Of a stretch of 64,000 nt of DNA, positions 51,677 through 61,112 are shown one piece after another. The notes beneath the pieces were generated by a model. That model saw only the letters and a program-made list of their open reading frames with translations, did no database searches and was not told where the DNA came from. The stretch lies in assembly GCF_016924645.1 (NCBI RefSeq), contig NZ_JAFFJV010000021.1, positions 59,507-123,506 on the forward strand. The letters are read 5' to 3'. Origin of the DNA: Rufibacter psychrotolerans (GTDB lineage: Bacteria; Bacteroidota; Bacteroidia; Cytophagales; Hymenobacteraceae). The first letter of the stretch is position 1. Each line of letters starts with the position of its first letter. Position numbers and translations under genes: made by a program.

Positions 51677-53902
51677 TTAAAACTGATCGATAAACGTGTT
51701 CAACGTAGCGCTTGGGCGCATGGCTTTAGAAACTTTCTCCAGGTCTGGGTGGAAGTAACCGCCCATGTCCACGGGTTTGCCTTGCTCGGAAATTTGCTCC
51801 TGTACAATCTTCTCCTCGTTCTCGGTCAAGCCCTTCGCTAAGTCAGAGAATCTGGCTTTCAGTTCCTCGTTCTTGGTTTGCTCCGCCAACGCCTGTGCCC
51901 AGTACAGCGCCAGGTAGAAGTGGCTGCCACGATTGTCAATGCCGCCTACTTTACGGGCTGGTGACTTGTCTTTCTCCAGGAACTCAGCGTTGGCTTGGTT
52001 CAGGGTTTCGGCCAATACCTGCGCCTTCTCGTTTTTGGTCTTGTAGGCCAAATCTTCCAAAGAAACGGCCAGGGCCAGGAACTCGCCCAGGGAATCCCAG
52101 CGCAGGTAGTTCTCTTCGGCAAATTGCTGTACGTGCTTAGGAGCAGATCCACCGGCACCGGTCTCAAACAATCCACCGCCATCCAGCAGAGGCACAATAG
52201 AAAGCATTTTGGCGCTGGTACCCAGTTCCAGGATAGGGAACAAGTCAGTCAGGTAGTCCCGCAGTACGTTACCGGTTACCGAGATGGTATCCTGACCGGC
52301 TTTCGCGCGCTCGCAAGAGTACCGCATGGCTTCTACCGGAGACATGATTTTCACCTCTAAGCCGTTGGTGTCATGGTCTTGCAGGTAACGCTCTACTTTC
52401 TTGATCAGGTTAGCGTCATGCGCTCTTTGCGGATCTAACCAGAAGATAGCAGGTGCACCCGTGATGCGCGCTCTGGTTACGGCCAGTTTCACCCAGTCCT
52501 GAATAGGCAGATCTTTGGTCTGGCACATCCGGAAGATATCGCCTTCTTCTACTTTTTGCTCCATCAAGGCAGTACCGTTGGCATCTACCACGCGTACCGT
52601 ACCGGCTTGCTCTATCTGAAAGGTTTTGTCGTGTGAACCGTACTCTTCGGCTTTCTGCGCCATCAGACCGATGTTAGGTACCGTGCCCATGGTCTTAGGA
52701 TCAAACGCACCGTTCTCTTTGCAGAAGTTGATCACTTCTTTGTAGATACCGGCGTAGCTACGGTCTGGAATCATGAACTTGGTGTCATGCGGCTTGCCAT
52801 CAGCGCCCCACATTCTGCCCGAGGTACGGATCGCCGCTGGCATAGACGCATCAATGATCACGTCATTAGGGAAGTGCAGGTTGGTGATACCTTTGTCAGA
52901 ATCTACCATGGCCAGGGCCGGACCGTTCTCGTACACCGCTTTGATGTCGGCTTCCACGGCGGCTCTCTGGTCTTCTGGTAACTTCTGGATTTTGTTGTAC
53001 AGGTCACCTAAACCGTTGTTAGGATCTACCCCAATTTCTTTGAATACGGCCGCATGCTTCTCAAATACGTCTTTGAAGAACACGGTTACCGCGTGCCCGA
53101 ACATGATAGGGTCAGACACCTTCATCATGGTGGCTTTCAGGTGCAGCGACAGCAGGATGCCAGACGCTTTGGCATCGGCAATCTCTTTCTCAAAGAAAGC
53201 ACGCAACGCTTTTTTGCTCATTACAGAAGAGTCAATCACTTCACCGGCTTTCAGGGCGATGTTCTCTTTTAAGGTCTTGGCAGAACCGTCAGCGGCTACA
53301 AACTCAATTTTCACGCTGGTTGCCTCGTCTACTACTACCGACTGCTCAGTGCCGTAGAAGTCACCGCCGTCCATGTGCGCCACGTGCGACTTGGAGTCGG
53401 AAGACCAGGCTCCCATGGAGTGCGGGTTCTTGCGGGCGTATTGCTTTACTGCATCGGCCACGCGGCGGTCAGAGTTACCCTCACGCAATACCGGGTTTAC
53501 GGCGCTACCCAATACTTTGCCAAAGCGGGCTTTGATTTCTCTTTCCTCGTCGGTCTGCGGATCTGCGGGGTAATCTGGAATGTTATAGCCTTGTGCTTGT
53601 AATTCCTTGATAGCCGCGGTCAGCTGAGGAATAGAAGCACTGATGTTAGGCAGTTTAATGATGTTAGCTTCCGGAGTCTTCGCCAACTCGCCCAGGTAAG
53701 CCAGATCATCATTCTGCTTTTGCGCCTCGGTTAAGTTCTCCGGGAAAGTGGCAATGATACGGCCCGACAGGGAGATATCTCTGGTTTCCACTTCAATGTC
53801 GGCTGCCTTGGTGAAGGCCTGCACAATGGGTAAAAACGACTGCGTGGCCAAGGCCGGGGCCTCGTCTGTGATGGTATAAATGATTTTGTTTGCTTTAGAC
53901 AT
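51677..53902 (-). CDS. icd: Isocitrate dehydrogenase (NADP+), monomeric type
   Basis: TCA-cycle enzyme converting isocitrate to 2-oxoglutarate with NADPH production. The 741 residues and sequence (MSKANKIIYTITDEAPALATQSFLP, NPVLREGNSDRRVADAVKQYA, MGAWSSDSKSHVAHMDGGDFY) identify the single-chain IDH-II type, not the homodimeric enzyme. A -7 box TATATTTG lies 91 nt upstream with an inverted repeat over the expected -33 position. The last 70 codons are duplicated in decayed form at 48632-48837. Confidence 0.96.
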   Translation of the reverse strand: MSKANKIIYTITDEAPALATQSFLPIVQAFTKAADIEVETRDISLSGRIIATFPENLTEAQKQNDDLAYLGELAKTPEANIIKLPNISASIPQLTAAIKELQAQGYNIPDYPADPQTDEEREIKARFGKVLGSAVNPVLREGNSDRRVADAVKQYARKNPHSMGAWSSDSKSHVAHMDGGDFYGTEQSVVVDEATSVKIEFVAADGSAKTLKENIALKAGEVIDSSVMSKKALRAFFEKEIADAKASGILLSLHLKATMMKVSDPIMFGHAVTVFFKDVFEKHAAVFKEIGVDPNNGLGDLYNKIQKLPEDQRAAVEADIKAVYENGPALAMVDSDKGITNLHFPNDVIIDASMPAAIRTSGRMWGADGKPHDTKFMIPDRSYAGIYKEVINFCKENGAFDPKTMGTVPNIGLMAQKAEEYGSHDKTFQIEQAGTVRVVDANGTALMEQKVEEGDIFRMCQTKDLPIQDWVKLAVTRARITGAPAIFWLDPQRAHDANLIKKVERYLQDHDTNGLEVKIMSPVEAMRYSCERAKAGQDTISVTGNVLRDYLTDLFPILELGTSAKMLSIVPLLDGGGLFETGAGGSAPKHVQQFAEENYLRWDSLGEFLALAVSLEDLAYKTKNEKAQVLAETLNQANAEFLEKDKSPARKVGGIDNRGSHFYLALYWAQALAEQTKNEELKARFSDLAKGLTENEEKIVQEQISEQGKPVDMGGYFHPDLEKVSKAMRPSATLNTFIDQF

Positions 53903-54727
53903 TTCCTTCGTTTAAAGTTCTGTGATAGCACCAGGCCTATCCTTCACCAGAAACTGCTTCTGGTCCAGCATAGGCTTGGCTAGTTATGCAAGCAAATATA
54001 AGTGTCTTTTTAATAAAGCCTACCTAACCGGTAGGCATTCCGCGCTACATTTAGCCTGTGTCGCTGTTTTTGCCAAAGCCTTTCTATACGGATAGATTTT
54101 GCTGGCGACTGAACGCACCACAAACCACGCAAGATTTACCATCAAGTCTTTACACAGCCGCTGACTCCAGGCTAACCTCCCCCTGCAGCCTATCTAATTT
54201 AATTCGCCATCAACACCATACACCTTCCTACGCCTGCTTGCCGCTGCTAACTCTACTGGTATACGGCTCTATTATAGGGTGGTATCCTGCCCATAATATA
54301 ACTTCTTCAGGACCGGCAGTTCCTCACTCCTTATTCTGTTCCTTCTAAGGCAGGCTCTTCTCCATTATCCTTTAGACTGCTGTTATATTCTGCTGTAACA
54401 CTTCTAACCGTAACAACTAAGAAATTAACTTAAATTTAATAAAATTAATTTTTTATATAATTAAATAAACATAAGACATCATAAAACATTACAACACAGA
54501 CTAATTTAATTTAACTATACAAATATTAATTTTAACTTATATATACCAAAATACAACATCCACACAAGTCGTCATTTTGCAAATAGTCTTATTATATATA
54601 TTTTAGATCCAAATTAATATACTTATTATATCATAAATTTTAATCAATCTTAGAATCAGCATAATAATATACCATTAAAACAAGCACATAGCCAAACCAT
54701 CTATTACCCACTATTATATTTTAGCTT
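53903..54727. other. 825-bp divergent gap, very AT-rich on the right
   Basis: The left part holds the icd promoter. From about 54400 to 54725 the DNA is almost entirely A and T with no repeats like those elsewhere in the window. A frame at 54058-54348 lacks support. It may be a large regulatory region for the T9SS cargo gene or foreign DNA. Confidence 0.5.
53993..54036 (-). promoter_or_regulatory. icd promoter with inverted repeat
   Basis: TATATTTG (minus strand, 54000-53993) is the -7 box. GCCTACC-TAACC-GGTAGGC (54018-54036) covers the expected -33 position and could be an operator. Confidence 0.5.
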
Positions 54728-56539
54728 ATGAAATCAATACTGCAACTTCTGTTAGTATGTGCAGTTCTGCTCCTCCAGGCAGAGGCTCACGGGCAAAGGA
54801 CTACCCTTTACCACGAAAACTTTACAGGCACCCTTACGAATCTCACCCGCAACTGGAAACTTGCTGATACCCCTCTAAACACTCCCGCTTACCCAAAGGC
54901 CTCACGTGGCCCGCACCTGCATACAGATAAAAAACCCGGCGAGTACACCCTTGAGTTAGGGGAATTTTCAACGGGTGGGTACGAAGACATCATTGTGAGT
55001 TGGGGGGGCAAGAAAACAGGTGACCCGTCTGTCAAACTGGAATACAGCTATAATGGCGGGGTGTGGGTACCCGTAGACAATTGGTTTGAAGTAGGAACCG
55101 AGTGGTCTGTTGTAAACGCAGAAATGGGCGTTTCTTTGCCGCATTGCTTCAACAAGGCAAGGGTAAAACTGCGCTGGACCTATACCGTCACCAATACGGG
55201 CACCAGTTACGCCATTGATGATATCACCATCACGGGCCGGCCATACGGTGGACCAAGCATCCCGTCCTCTACCTCCCACATTGTTTGGAAACAGGAGAAT
55301 GCCGGTGAAATTCCATTCACCAAAGCCAGGTACGTAGACGCTAGCCCTTTCACAGGTTCTTACTACAGCCCAAACACAAATAACGTGAAGATACAGTGGA
55401 GCAAGGAGGAAAGAGGGGCAACCATGTATGACCAACACGTCACCCCTGATTTTCAGAACATGTACACCGTGGGCATAGCCCAGCAGCACAGCAGTTCTAC
55501 CGCCTCAGGTTACAGCAGAAGCTCAATCCACTTTGACTCTTTCGTGAAAGGGATAAACCTAACCCTCTATGATATTGACGAAACCAAGAATGAGTGTATT
55601 GATGTCGTTAGGATTATTGGCTACACCAGGGAGGGAAACCCTATCTATCCTAAGAAAGAACACACCATGGTGACCTCCATCAATGAGTTCATCTCTGTTG
55701 GCGATAATGGATTTGCCATAAGAAGTAAATCAGACCAAGTTCCCAACAAGAAGAAAAGTATCTATGACTTGTACCCCGATGACCCGGAGGGCAATGCTTC
55801 CGTCGCTTTTCATGAACCCGTTAACAGAGTAGACATCATCTATTCAAATGGTCTTTATGGCCAGTCAGAGGTACTGCATTCTGGCAAGCAAAAAATTGCG
55901 ATTGCTGAGGTTACCTGGCGGGACATCGCCTTGCCCACCCCTCCGGTTGACGACACCACTCCCAGCGCCATTGGCACGCCAACCCCCGGGCCCAACCCGC
56001 TGCCCGTGACGTTAACCGCGTTTGACGCGAAAAAAGTAGCCGACGGGGCCCAGTTGAACTGGATTACTGCCTCTGAGATTGACAATGAGCGCTTTGTGGT
56101 GGAGAGAAGCCAGGACGGGAAATCCTTTGCACCCATTGGAGAGGTAAAAGGAGCCGGCAACAGCAACACCCTCCTGAAATACTCCTTCCTGGACCGCGCG
56201 CCCAGGCACGGCGCCAACTACTACCGCTTGACCCAATACGACTACGACGGCGTTTCTGAGACCTCAAAGGTGGTGTACGTGAATGTACGGGTTGTGCCCT
56301 CAGACAAGGCGAGCCTCAAAGCCTACCCGAACCCCACCTCTGAGGAACTTACCATTCAAACCTCGGCCACCAGCGCCACTGACCAGGTGGTGTATATCTT
56401 TAACTCGGTGGGCAGTGTGGTGAAGTCAGTGGTGTTACCAAAACACCAGGCATCTTTGAACATTCCGGTAAGAGAATTGCCTTCCGGATTGTACCTAGTA
56501 AGATCGGGCCAGGCGGTCACCAGGTTCTACAAGCAATAA
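54728..56539 (+). CDS. Secreted protein with T9SS type A sorting domain
   Basis: A 603-residue protein with a signal peptide to AEAHGQ. Residues about 26-175 are a jelly-roll-like module (ENFTGTLTNLTRNWKLA, SYAIDDITITG). A central region of about 240 residues matches nothing I recognise. LTAFDAKKVADGAQLNWITASEIDNERFVVERSQDG is the fibronectin-like stalk often preceding the tail. Residues about 530-603 are the type A sorting domain (AYPNPTSEELTIQT, LPSGLYLVRSG), which directs export through the type IX system. Ligand or activity unknown. Confidence 0.87.
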   Translation: MKSILQLLLVCAVLLLQAEAHGQRTTLYHENFTGTLTNLTRNWKLADTPLNTPAYPKASRGPHLHTDKKPGEYTLELGEFSTGGYEDIIVSWGGKKTGDPSVKLEYSYNGGVWVPVDNWFEVGTEWSVVNAEMGVSLPHCFNKARVKLRWTYTVTNTGTSYAIDDITITGRPYGGPSIPSSTSHIVWKQENAGEIPFTKARYVDASPFTGSYYSPNTNNVKIQWSKEERGATMYDQHVTPDFQNMYTVGIAQQHSSSTASGYSRSSIHFDSFVKGINLTLYDIDETKNECIDVVRIIGYTREGNPIYPKKEHTMVTSINEFISVGDNGFAIRSKSDQVPNKKKSIYDLYPDDPEGNASVAFHEPVNRVDIIYSNGLYGQSEVLHSGKQKIAIAEVTWRDIALPTPPVDDTTPSAIGTPTPGPNPLPVTLTAFDAKKVADGAQLNWITASEIDNERFVVERSQDGKSFAPIGEVKGAGNSNTLLKYSFLDRAPRHGANYYRLTQYDYDGVSETSKVVYVNVRVVPSDKASLKAYPNPTSEELTIQTSATSATDQVVYIFNSVGSVVKSVVLPKHQASLNIPVRELPSGLYLVRSGQAVTRFYKQ

Positions 56540-56563
56540 TCATCGGCAGAGGCTGCCCTCAGG

Positions 56564-56632
56564 CCCTACACCAGTACGCACAAGCCTGCTTTCCTGCACC
56601 GGGAAAGCAGGCTTGTGCGTACTGGTGTAGGG
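56564..56632. repeat. 31-bp perfect hairpin
   Basis: Bases 56564-56594 (CCCTACACCAGTACGCACAA...) are the exact complement of 56602-56632 around a 7-nt loop. There is no T tract. It lies 25 bp beyond the T9SS cargo gene. Confidence 0.85.
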
Positions 56633-56734
56633 GGAGGCAGACCACTCTAAAATCGGTTCCTGCCTTGCTCCGCCCAGGCACCCGCGCCTCACAGGTTGAA
56701 CGGTATTCCCCATCAAACTGCCGTATAAGGCTAT

Positions 56735-57454
56735 ATGAAGATGCAAGCCTACTTCGGCAGCCTGGCCCTATTACTCTGCCTTGCCTGCCAGTCAAATTCC
56801 GGCCAAAGTGGCGGAGCGCAGGAAGAAAGGATGGCTACGCACTCCCGGGCCCAGCAGGCAGAAGCCAAGCAACAGGAGCAGATTCTGCAAAAAGACACCC
56901 TAAACGCCGTGCAGGAGGAAGTGGTGCGCAAGCCCCACCCTGCCCACCAGGAGGAGTTTGCCACGTTCTTTAAAAGGTTTGAGCAGGCAATACAGCAGCA
57001 AGACGCCACCGCCTTTAACCAGACCATAGCTCCCGAACCTGGCTTGTACCTGATAGACAACCCCGGCGCGGTGCCCAGGTTTACCCGGGTGGCAGACATC
57101 AAGGTTTATAAAAGGACGGGAGCGGGCGAAAGGCCTTTCTTTACCATCAGGGAGTCATTTAACAAGTGTGACCTACAGGAAGCAGAGCAACTGCCCACCG
57201 TTACCTGCCTGGGCGACAACAACAACTTCTCCCGCCAGGGATGCTTTGTGACCGACGGTACCGCTTTCCACGGAAACACAGCCTACCGGCACGCCGGCCT
57301 CTCCCAGGCAGAGGAAAGAAGGATAAGCCAGGCCCAACTGCTGGTCAGCAAGACGGTGCTGCACACCCGCAGCGGTTTTAAATTCCATTTCGGGCGTATC
57401 AATGGCCAGTGGCGGGTGCTGTTCATTGAGTTGACGGCTCCTTGTAGCGCCTGA
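56735..57454 (+). CDS. Hypothetical lipoprotein
   Basis: A 239-residue protein with signal peptide MKMQAYFGSLALLLCLACQS and lipobox Cys; a start two codons later is possible. A Gln/Glu-rich linker (25-75) precedes a domain with EFATFFKRFEQAIQQQDATAFNQTIAPEPGLYLID and GRINGQWRVLFIEL, an NTF2-like/DUF4440-type alternation of helix and strands. Cys residues in CDLQEAEQLPTVTCLG could pair. Function unknown. Confidence 0.72.
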   Translation: MKMQAYFGSLALLLCLACQSNSGQSGGAQEERMATHSRAQQAEAKQQEQILQKDTLNAVQEEVVRKPHPAHQEEFATFFKRFEQAIQQQDATAFNQTIAPEPGLYLIDNPGAVPRFTRVADIKVYKRTGAGERPFFTIRESFNKCDLQEAEQLPTVTCLGDNNNFSRQGCFVTDGTAFHGNTAYRHAGLSQAEERRISQAQLLVSKTVLHTRSGFKFHFGRINGQWRVLFIELTAPCSA

Positions 57455-57509
57455 TGCTGCCTGGAAAGCATCTCCCGTACCTCACAGCCGTAAAGAGCAA
57501 AGGCACCCT

Positions 57510-57549
57510 GCGTTTTAGGCCTATTTTGCTGAAAAGAGGCCCAAAACGC
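57510..57549. repeat. Family A palindrome
   Basis: GCGTTTTAGGCCTATTTTGC and GAAAAGAGGCCCAAAACGC, a strong copy 42 bp before nfi. Confidence 0.8.
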
Positions 57550-57590
57550 AGGCGGCTCAAACTCAGCACTAACAACTCAGCACTACCCAT

Positions 57591-58268
57591 ATGGCCTGGC
57601 CCTCGCACCTTCCCCCACCCGATCCGCAACTGGTAAAGCAACTGACAGAGCAGCAGGAAAAACTCAGGCAACAGGTGGTGCTCCAGAAACCCGATTTTGA
57701 ACTGAAACTGCTGGCGGGTTGTGATTCCTCCTTCATTGGCGAAAACATTCTCTCGGTGTTTGTGGTACTGCGTTACCCCGTACTGGAATTGGTAGAAAGT
57801 GTGTGGCATTACGGTCCGGTAGCGTTGCCCTACATTCCGGGCTTTCTGGCGTTCCGGGAGGCGCCTAACCTGGTACAGGCCTATGCCAAGTTGCAGCATA
57901 CTCCCGACCTGATCATGGTAGACGGGCACGGCATTGCGCATCCTCGCCGGTTAGGCATTGCCAGCCAGTTAGGAGTGCTCCTGAACAAACCTACCATGGG
58001 CGTGGCCAAGAAAGTTCTGACCGGCAAGTACGAAGAACCGGCAATGACCAAGGGCAGCCTCTCCACGCTCACCCACCGCGGAGAACATATTGGCAACGTG
58101 ATCCGCACCAAGGACAAAGTAAAGCCCGTGTTTGTATCGCCGGGGCACCTCATGGACCTGGAATCGGCTACCACCATCGCCCTGGCTACTGCTATCAAAC
58201 ATAAACTCCCGGAACCCACCCGCTTAGCCGACCATTACGCGGAGGTCTACAAGAAAGAGGTGCTATAA
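57591..58268 (+). CDS. nfi: Endonuclease V
   Basis: DNA/RNA repair nuclease that nicks near deoxyinosine. The 225-residue protein has all family blocks: LAGCDSSFIGE (metal ligand D45), PYIPGFLAFREAP (wedge Tyr and catalytic Glu) and DLIMVDGHGIAHPRRLGIASQLG. Length is normal. The DNA before it is a family A repeat, and no promoter consensus was found. Confidence 0.95.
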   Translation: MAWPSHLPPPDPQLVKQLTEQQEKLRQQVVLQKPDFELKLLAGCDSSFIGENILSVFVVLRYPVLELVESVWHYGPVALPYIPGFLAFREAPNLVQAYAKLQHTPDLIMVDGHGIAHPRRLGIASQLGVLLNKPTMGVAKKVLTGKYEEPAMTKGSLSTLTHRGEHIGNVIRTKDKVKPVFVSPGHLMDLESATTIALATAIKHKLPEPTRLADHYAEVYKKEVL

Positions 58269-58461
58269 ACGGCACCCTGGTAGGGAATACGGTAACCTGT
58301 GGGCATTTATTCCTCCAGGATTTGAATATATACCCAATTTTGCCCTTCTACCAAAACCAAGTATAACTCCCCAAAAAAGGCACTAGTATACTATGGAAGC
58401 CAATCCCTCCGGAGACAGCGGTTGGCTTGGTAGTACTTAGAGTCATTTTAATTGGGAGAAC

Positions 58462-59731
58462 ATGGAAATACAAACGAAGGAGAAAACAAACACCCACCAG
58501 AGTACCCGGGAAGGTTTTGACGTGTATCGCGTTCGGCAAGACTTCCCCATGCTACAACAGAAACTCAACGGAAAACCCTTCATTTACTTAGACAGCGCTG
58601 CCAGCGGGCAAAAGCCCCAGGTACTGATTGATAGGCTCAGTGATTTTTACGCCCATGAGTACGGAAAGCCCAACGAGCAGCACACCGCCAGCAAGAACGC
58701 CACCGAGATGTTACAGGAAACCCGCCAGAAGGTGGCCGACCTGATCCAAAGCCAAAAGCAGTGATGAAATTGTCTTTGTGCGGGGCTGCACGGAAGCCAT
58801 CAACGTAGTGGCCCTGGGCTTTGCGCGCGGCCTGCTGCAAGACGGTGATGAAATCATTATTTCTTTGATGGAGCATCATGCCAACATTGTGCCCTGGCAA
58901 ATGGCGGCGCAAGACTCCGGTGCTGTAGTAAAGGTAATTCCCATCACCGAAACCGGGGAACTTGACCTGAAGGCCCTGGAGAACCTGATCTCTGACCGCA
59001 CCAAAATCATAAGCCTGGTGCATTCTTCACAGATACTGGGCACCATTAACCCCATCAAGAAAATTACGGCCATGGCTCATAAAAAGGGAATTCCGGTGCT
59101 GGTAGATGGCGCCCAAACAGCCCCGCACATGCCCATAGATGTACAGGACCTTGACTGCGATTTCTTTACGTTCTCGGCCCATAAAATGAGCGGACCTACC
59201 GGCGTGGGCGTTCTGTACGGCAAATCTGAATGGCTGGAGAAACTTCCGCCGCATAACGGAGGTGGCGAGATGTGTGATACCGTCACCTTTGAACAGACCA
59301 CGTACAAACCCATCCCTAAGAAATTTGAAGCGGGTACCACCTCGTTTGCTGACATCATCTCGTTAGGGGCCGTCATTGATTACCACCATGCCTTGGGCAT
59401 GCAAGCCATCGCCGATTACGAGCAGGAATTACTGGAGTATGGTTTGGAGAAACTACACCAGATAAAAGGACTGCATATTTTGGGCTCAGCCCCGGAGAAA
59501 GAACCCGTGGTATCCTTCACCATTGACGGAGTTGATGTAAAGGAACTGGAAAAATACCTGAACAGCGAGTGGGGCATTGCCGTGAAAGCGGGCTTGCTTG
59601 CCTCTCAGCCCCTGATGAAGCACCTAAAGGTAGAGCAAGCAATTAGAGCCTCCTTTTGCTACTACAACACCAAAGAGGAAATAGACACCCTCACTCAGGC
59701 CATAGAAACCTTTATCCAGAAGGATTCCTGA
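58462..59731 (+). pseudogene. SufS-like PLP enzyme, frameshifted and lacking the catalytic Cys
   Basis: Two adjacent frames (58462-58764 and about 58765-59731) together make one class V aminotransferase/SufS-like protein of about 422 residues. Removing one A from the AAAA at 58754-58757 restores the reading ...LIQSQSSDEIVFVRGCTEAIN. PLP features are intact: SLMEHHANIVPW, DGAQTAPH, FSAHKMSGPTG (Schiff-base Lys) and RASFCYYNTKEE. The usual catalytic loop GHHCAQP reads GLLASQP, with Ala in place of the sulfur-accepting Cys. It could be a real pseudogene, a sequencing error or a Cys-independent paralogue. No suf genes are adjacent. Confidence 0.8.
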
Positions 59732-59768
59732 TGTTGCACTGGTTCATAGCCATTGTTTTTTTGGTTTT

Positions 59769-59805
59769 CCAAGGAGCCTTTCTCTTTTAGAGGAAGGCTC
59801 CTTGC
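59769..59805 (+). terminator. Terminator after the SufS-like gene
   Basis: CAAGGAGCCTT, 13-nt loop, AAGGCTCCTTG, then CATTTG. Confidence 0.75.
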
Positions 59806-59964
59806 ATTTGACAATTGAGCGTGACAGGGCCATGCCAACTGTGGTATCCGGCAAAATGCTCGGCATTCCGCCTTTTTACCAACCTGGCACCCCGGGCTTT
59901 CGTTCTTGCAGAAAACTGACCACTGCTACTCAGTTTATACGACTATAGACCCAAACAAACCTGT

Positions 59965-60522
59965 ATGGAAACAATCCGCACCTTTCATGCCTCCACCGAA
60001 GAAGAACTTTGGCACCAAGTGGCCTATGACATGGCCAGCCACAAAGAGCTTCTCAGCTACTCGGCGCTTCTGCAGCAAAACGGCACCCAGATCTACTTTG
60101 ACACCGACATTGACCTAGGCGGCGGCTTTGAGGGCGGCATCTCCTCCACCAATTTCATGGCCCCGGTACCGGAACACGTCTCCCTTCGGTTTGCCCTGCA
60201 TGAGCAAGGCTGGATGGACGAAGTGGGCAAGTTCTTCGGGATGGAAGACATTGAACTGGGCTACCCAGACATTGACGATGCCTTCATCATCAAAACCAAC
60301 CAACCCGAAACCCTCAAAAGCCTGCTGGCAGATCCTACCATCCACGACATCCTGCTGAAGCACAAAAGCTGTGAACTGCGGCTGCACGAAGACCATGACG
60401 AAGACGGCTCTGAACTGGTCCTCACCTTCTCCAAAGACGAAGCCATTCTGGACATGGCCGAGCTCCGGGAGATTTATGGGCTACTGTTTTCCCTGCTGCA
60501 AAAGCTGAAGCAGTCGGCCTAG
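59965..60522 (+). CDS. Small acidic cytoplasmic protein
   Basis: A 185-residue protein with no signal or membrane helix. It has IYFDTDIDLGGGFEGGISSTNF, DAFIIKTNQPETLKSLLADPTIHDILLKHKSCELRLHEDHDEDG and a C-terminal helix ending LLQKLKQSA. The middle block recalls uncharacterised Bacteroidota proteins. Function unknown. Its stop codon coincides with the start of an inverted repeat arm (60522-60548). Confidence 0.75.
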   Translation: METIRTFHASTEEELWHQVAYDMASHKELLSYSALLQQNGTQIYFDTDIDLGGGFEGGISSTNFMAPVPEHVSLRFALHEQGWMDEVGKFFGMEDIELGYPDIDDAFIIKTNQPETLKSLLADPTIHDILLKHKSCELRLHEDHDEDGSELVLTFSKDEAILDMAELREIYGLLFSLLQKLKQSA

Positions 60523-60945
60523 ACACTCGTAGGAGCTGCGCACACTACGGGGGCAAACAGTAGTCCTGAGTCTTGAGTGCTGAGTCCTGAGTAAGGAATG
60601 TGTTTTTAGAGGTTTTGGGGAGAGAGGCCAGGAACGTTGTTGAACCCACCCCTACCCCTCCCAGGAGGGGAATTGGGCTATTCCGGTTTAGGGTTGTTTT
60701 TCCAAAAACAGGGGCGAAACGCGAAAAAATCATGCTTTATAAGGGGATATCTGCTTCATAGTCTTAGAAACCGCAGCCTCTCGGAACCTGATTTCAAGCT
60801 TTGGGAATTATTTAGAATTCACTTCCTGCTTACAGTAGCTGATAACTCCCCTCCTGGGAGGGGTAGGGGTGGGTTCAACTCCATTTGCCTCCGTATTACC
60901 GTCAACTCAAAAGACCTCGTAGTGTGCGCAGCTCCTACGAGTGTC
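60522..60945. repeat. Nested inverted-repeat composite
   Basis: Two concentric inverted repeat pairs made of different dispersed families (F outside, C inside) enclose a non-palindromic centre of about 170 bp. Confidence 0.75.
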
Positions 60946-61112
60946 TTTGCCAGCTGCTTGCCTCACCGCCAGCCATTCTGTCTGATTATGTTAAATAAAC
61001 AGACTCCCATTTCTGCCACATTTTCCGAAAAACAGGCAAAAAACGCCTAGGCACCTCATTTGCTACTATCGTCGTAACAAACTTAGAAACTACGGAAAGA
61101 CGATATAAAGCT
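60523..61112. other. 590-bp gap with nested inverted repeats before clpB
   Basis: No gene. Outer arms 60522-60548 and 60919-60945 (27 nt, family F) are exact complements. Inner arms 60640-60674 and 60844-60878 (35 nt, family C, one mismatch) lie inside them. Between and around these are a family G tract (60560-60594), a family A unit (60684-60723) and a degenerate family A unit (61001-61047). Confidence 0.75.
60684..60723. repeat. Family A palindrome
   Basis: CGGTTTAGGGTTGTTTTTCC and AAAAACAGGGGCGAAACGC, at the centre of the nested composite. Confidence 0.6.

Noticed and set aside
54400..54727. AT-rich block as a replication origin
   Set aside because: No dnaA, dnaN or DnaA-box cluster is nearby; only base composition would support it.
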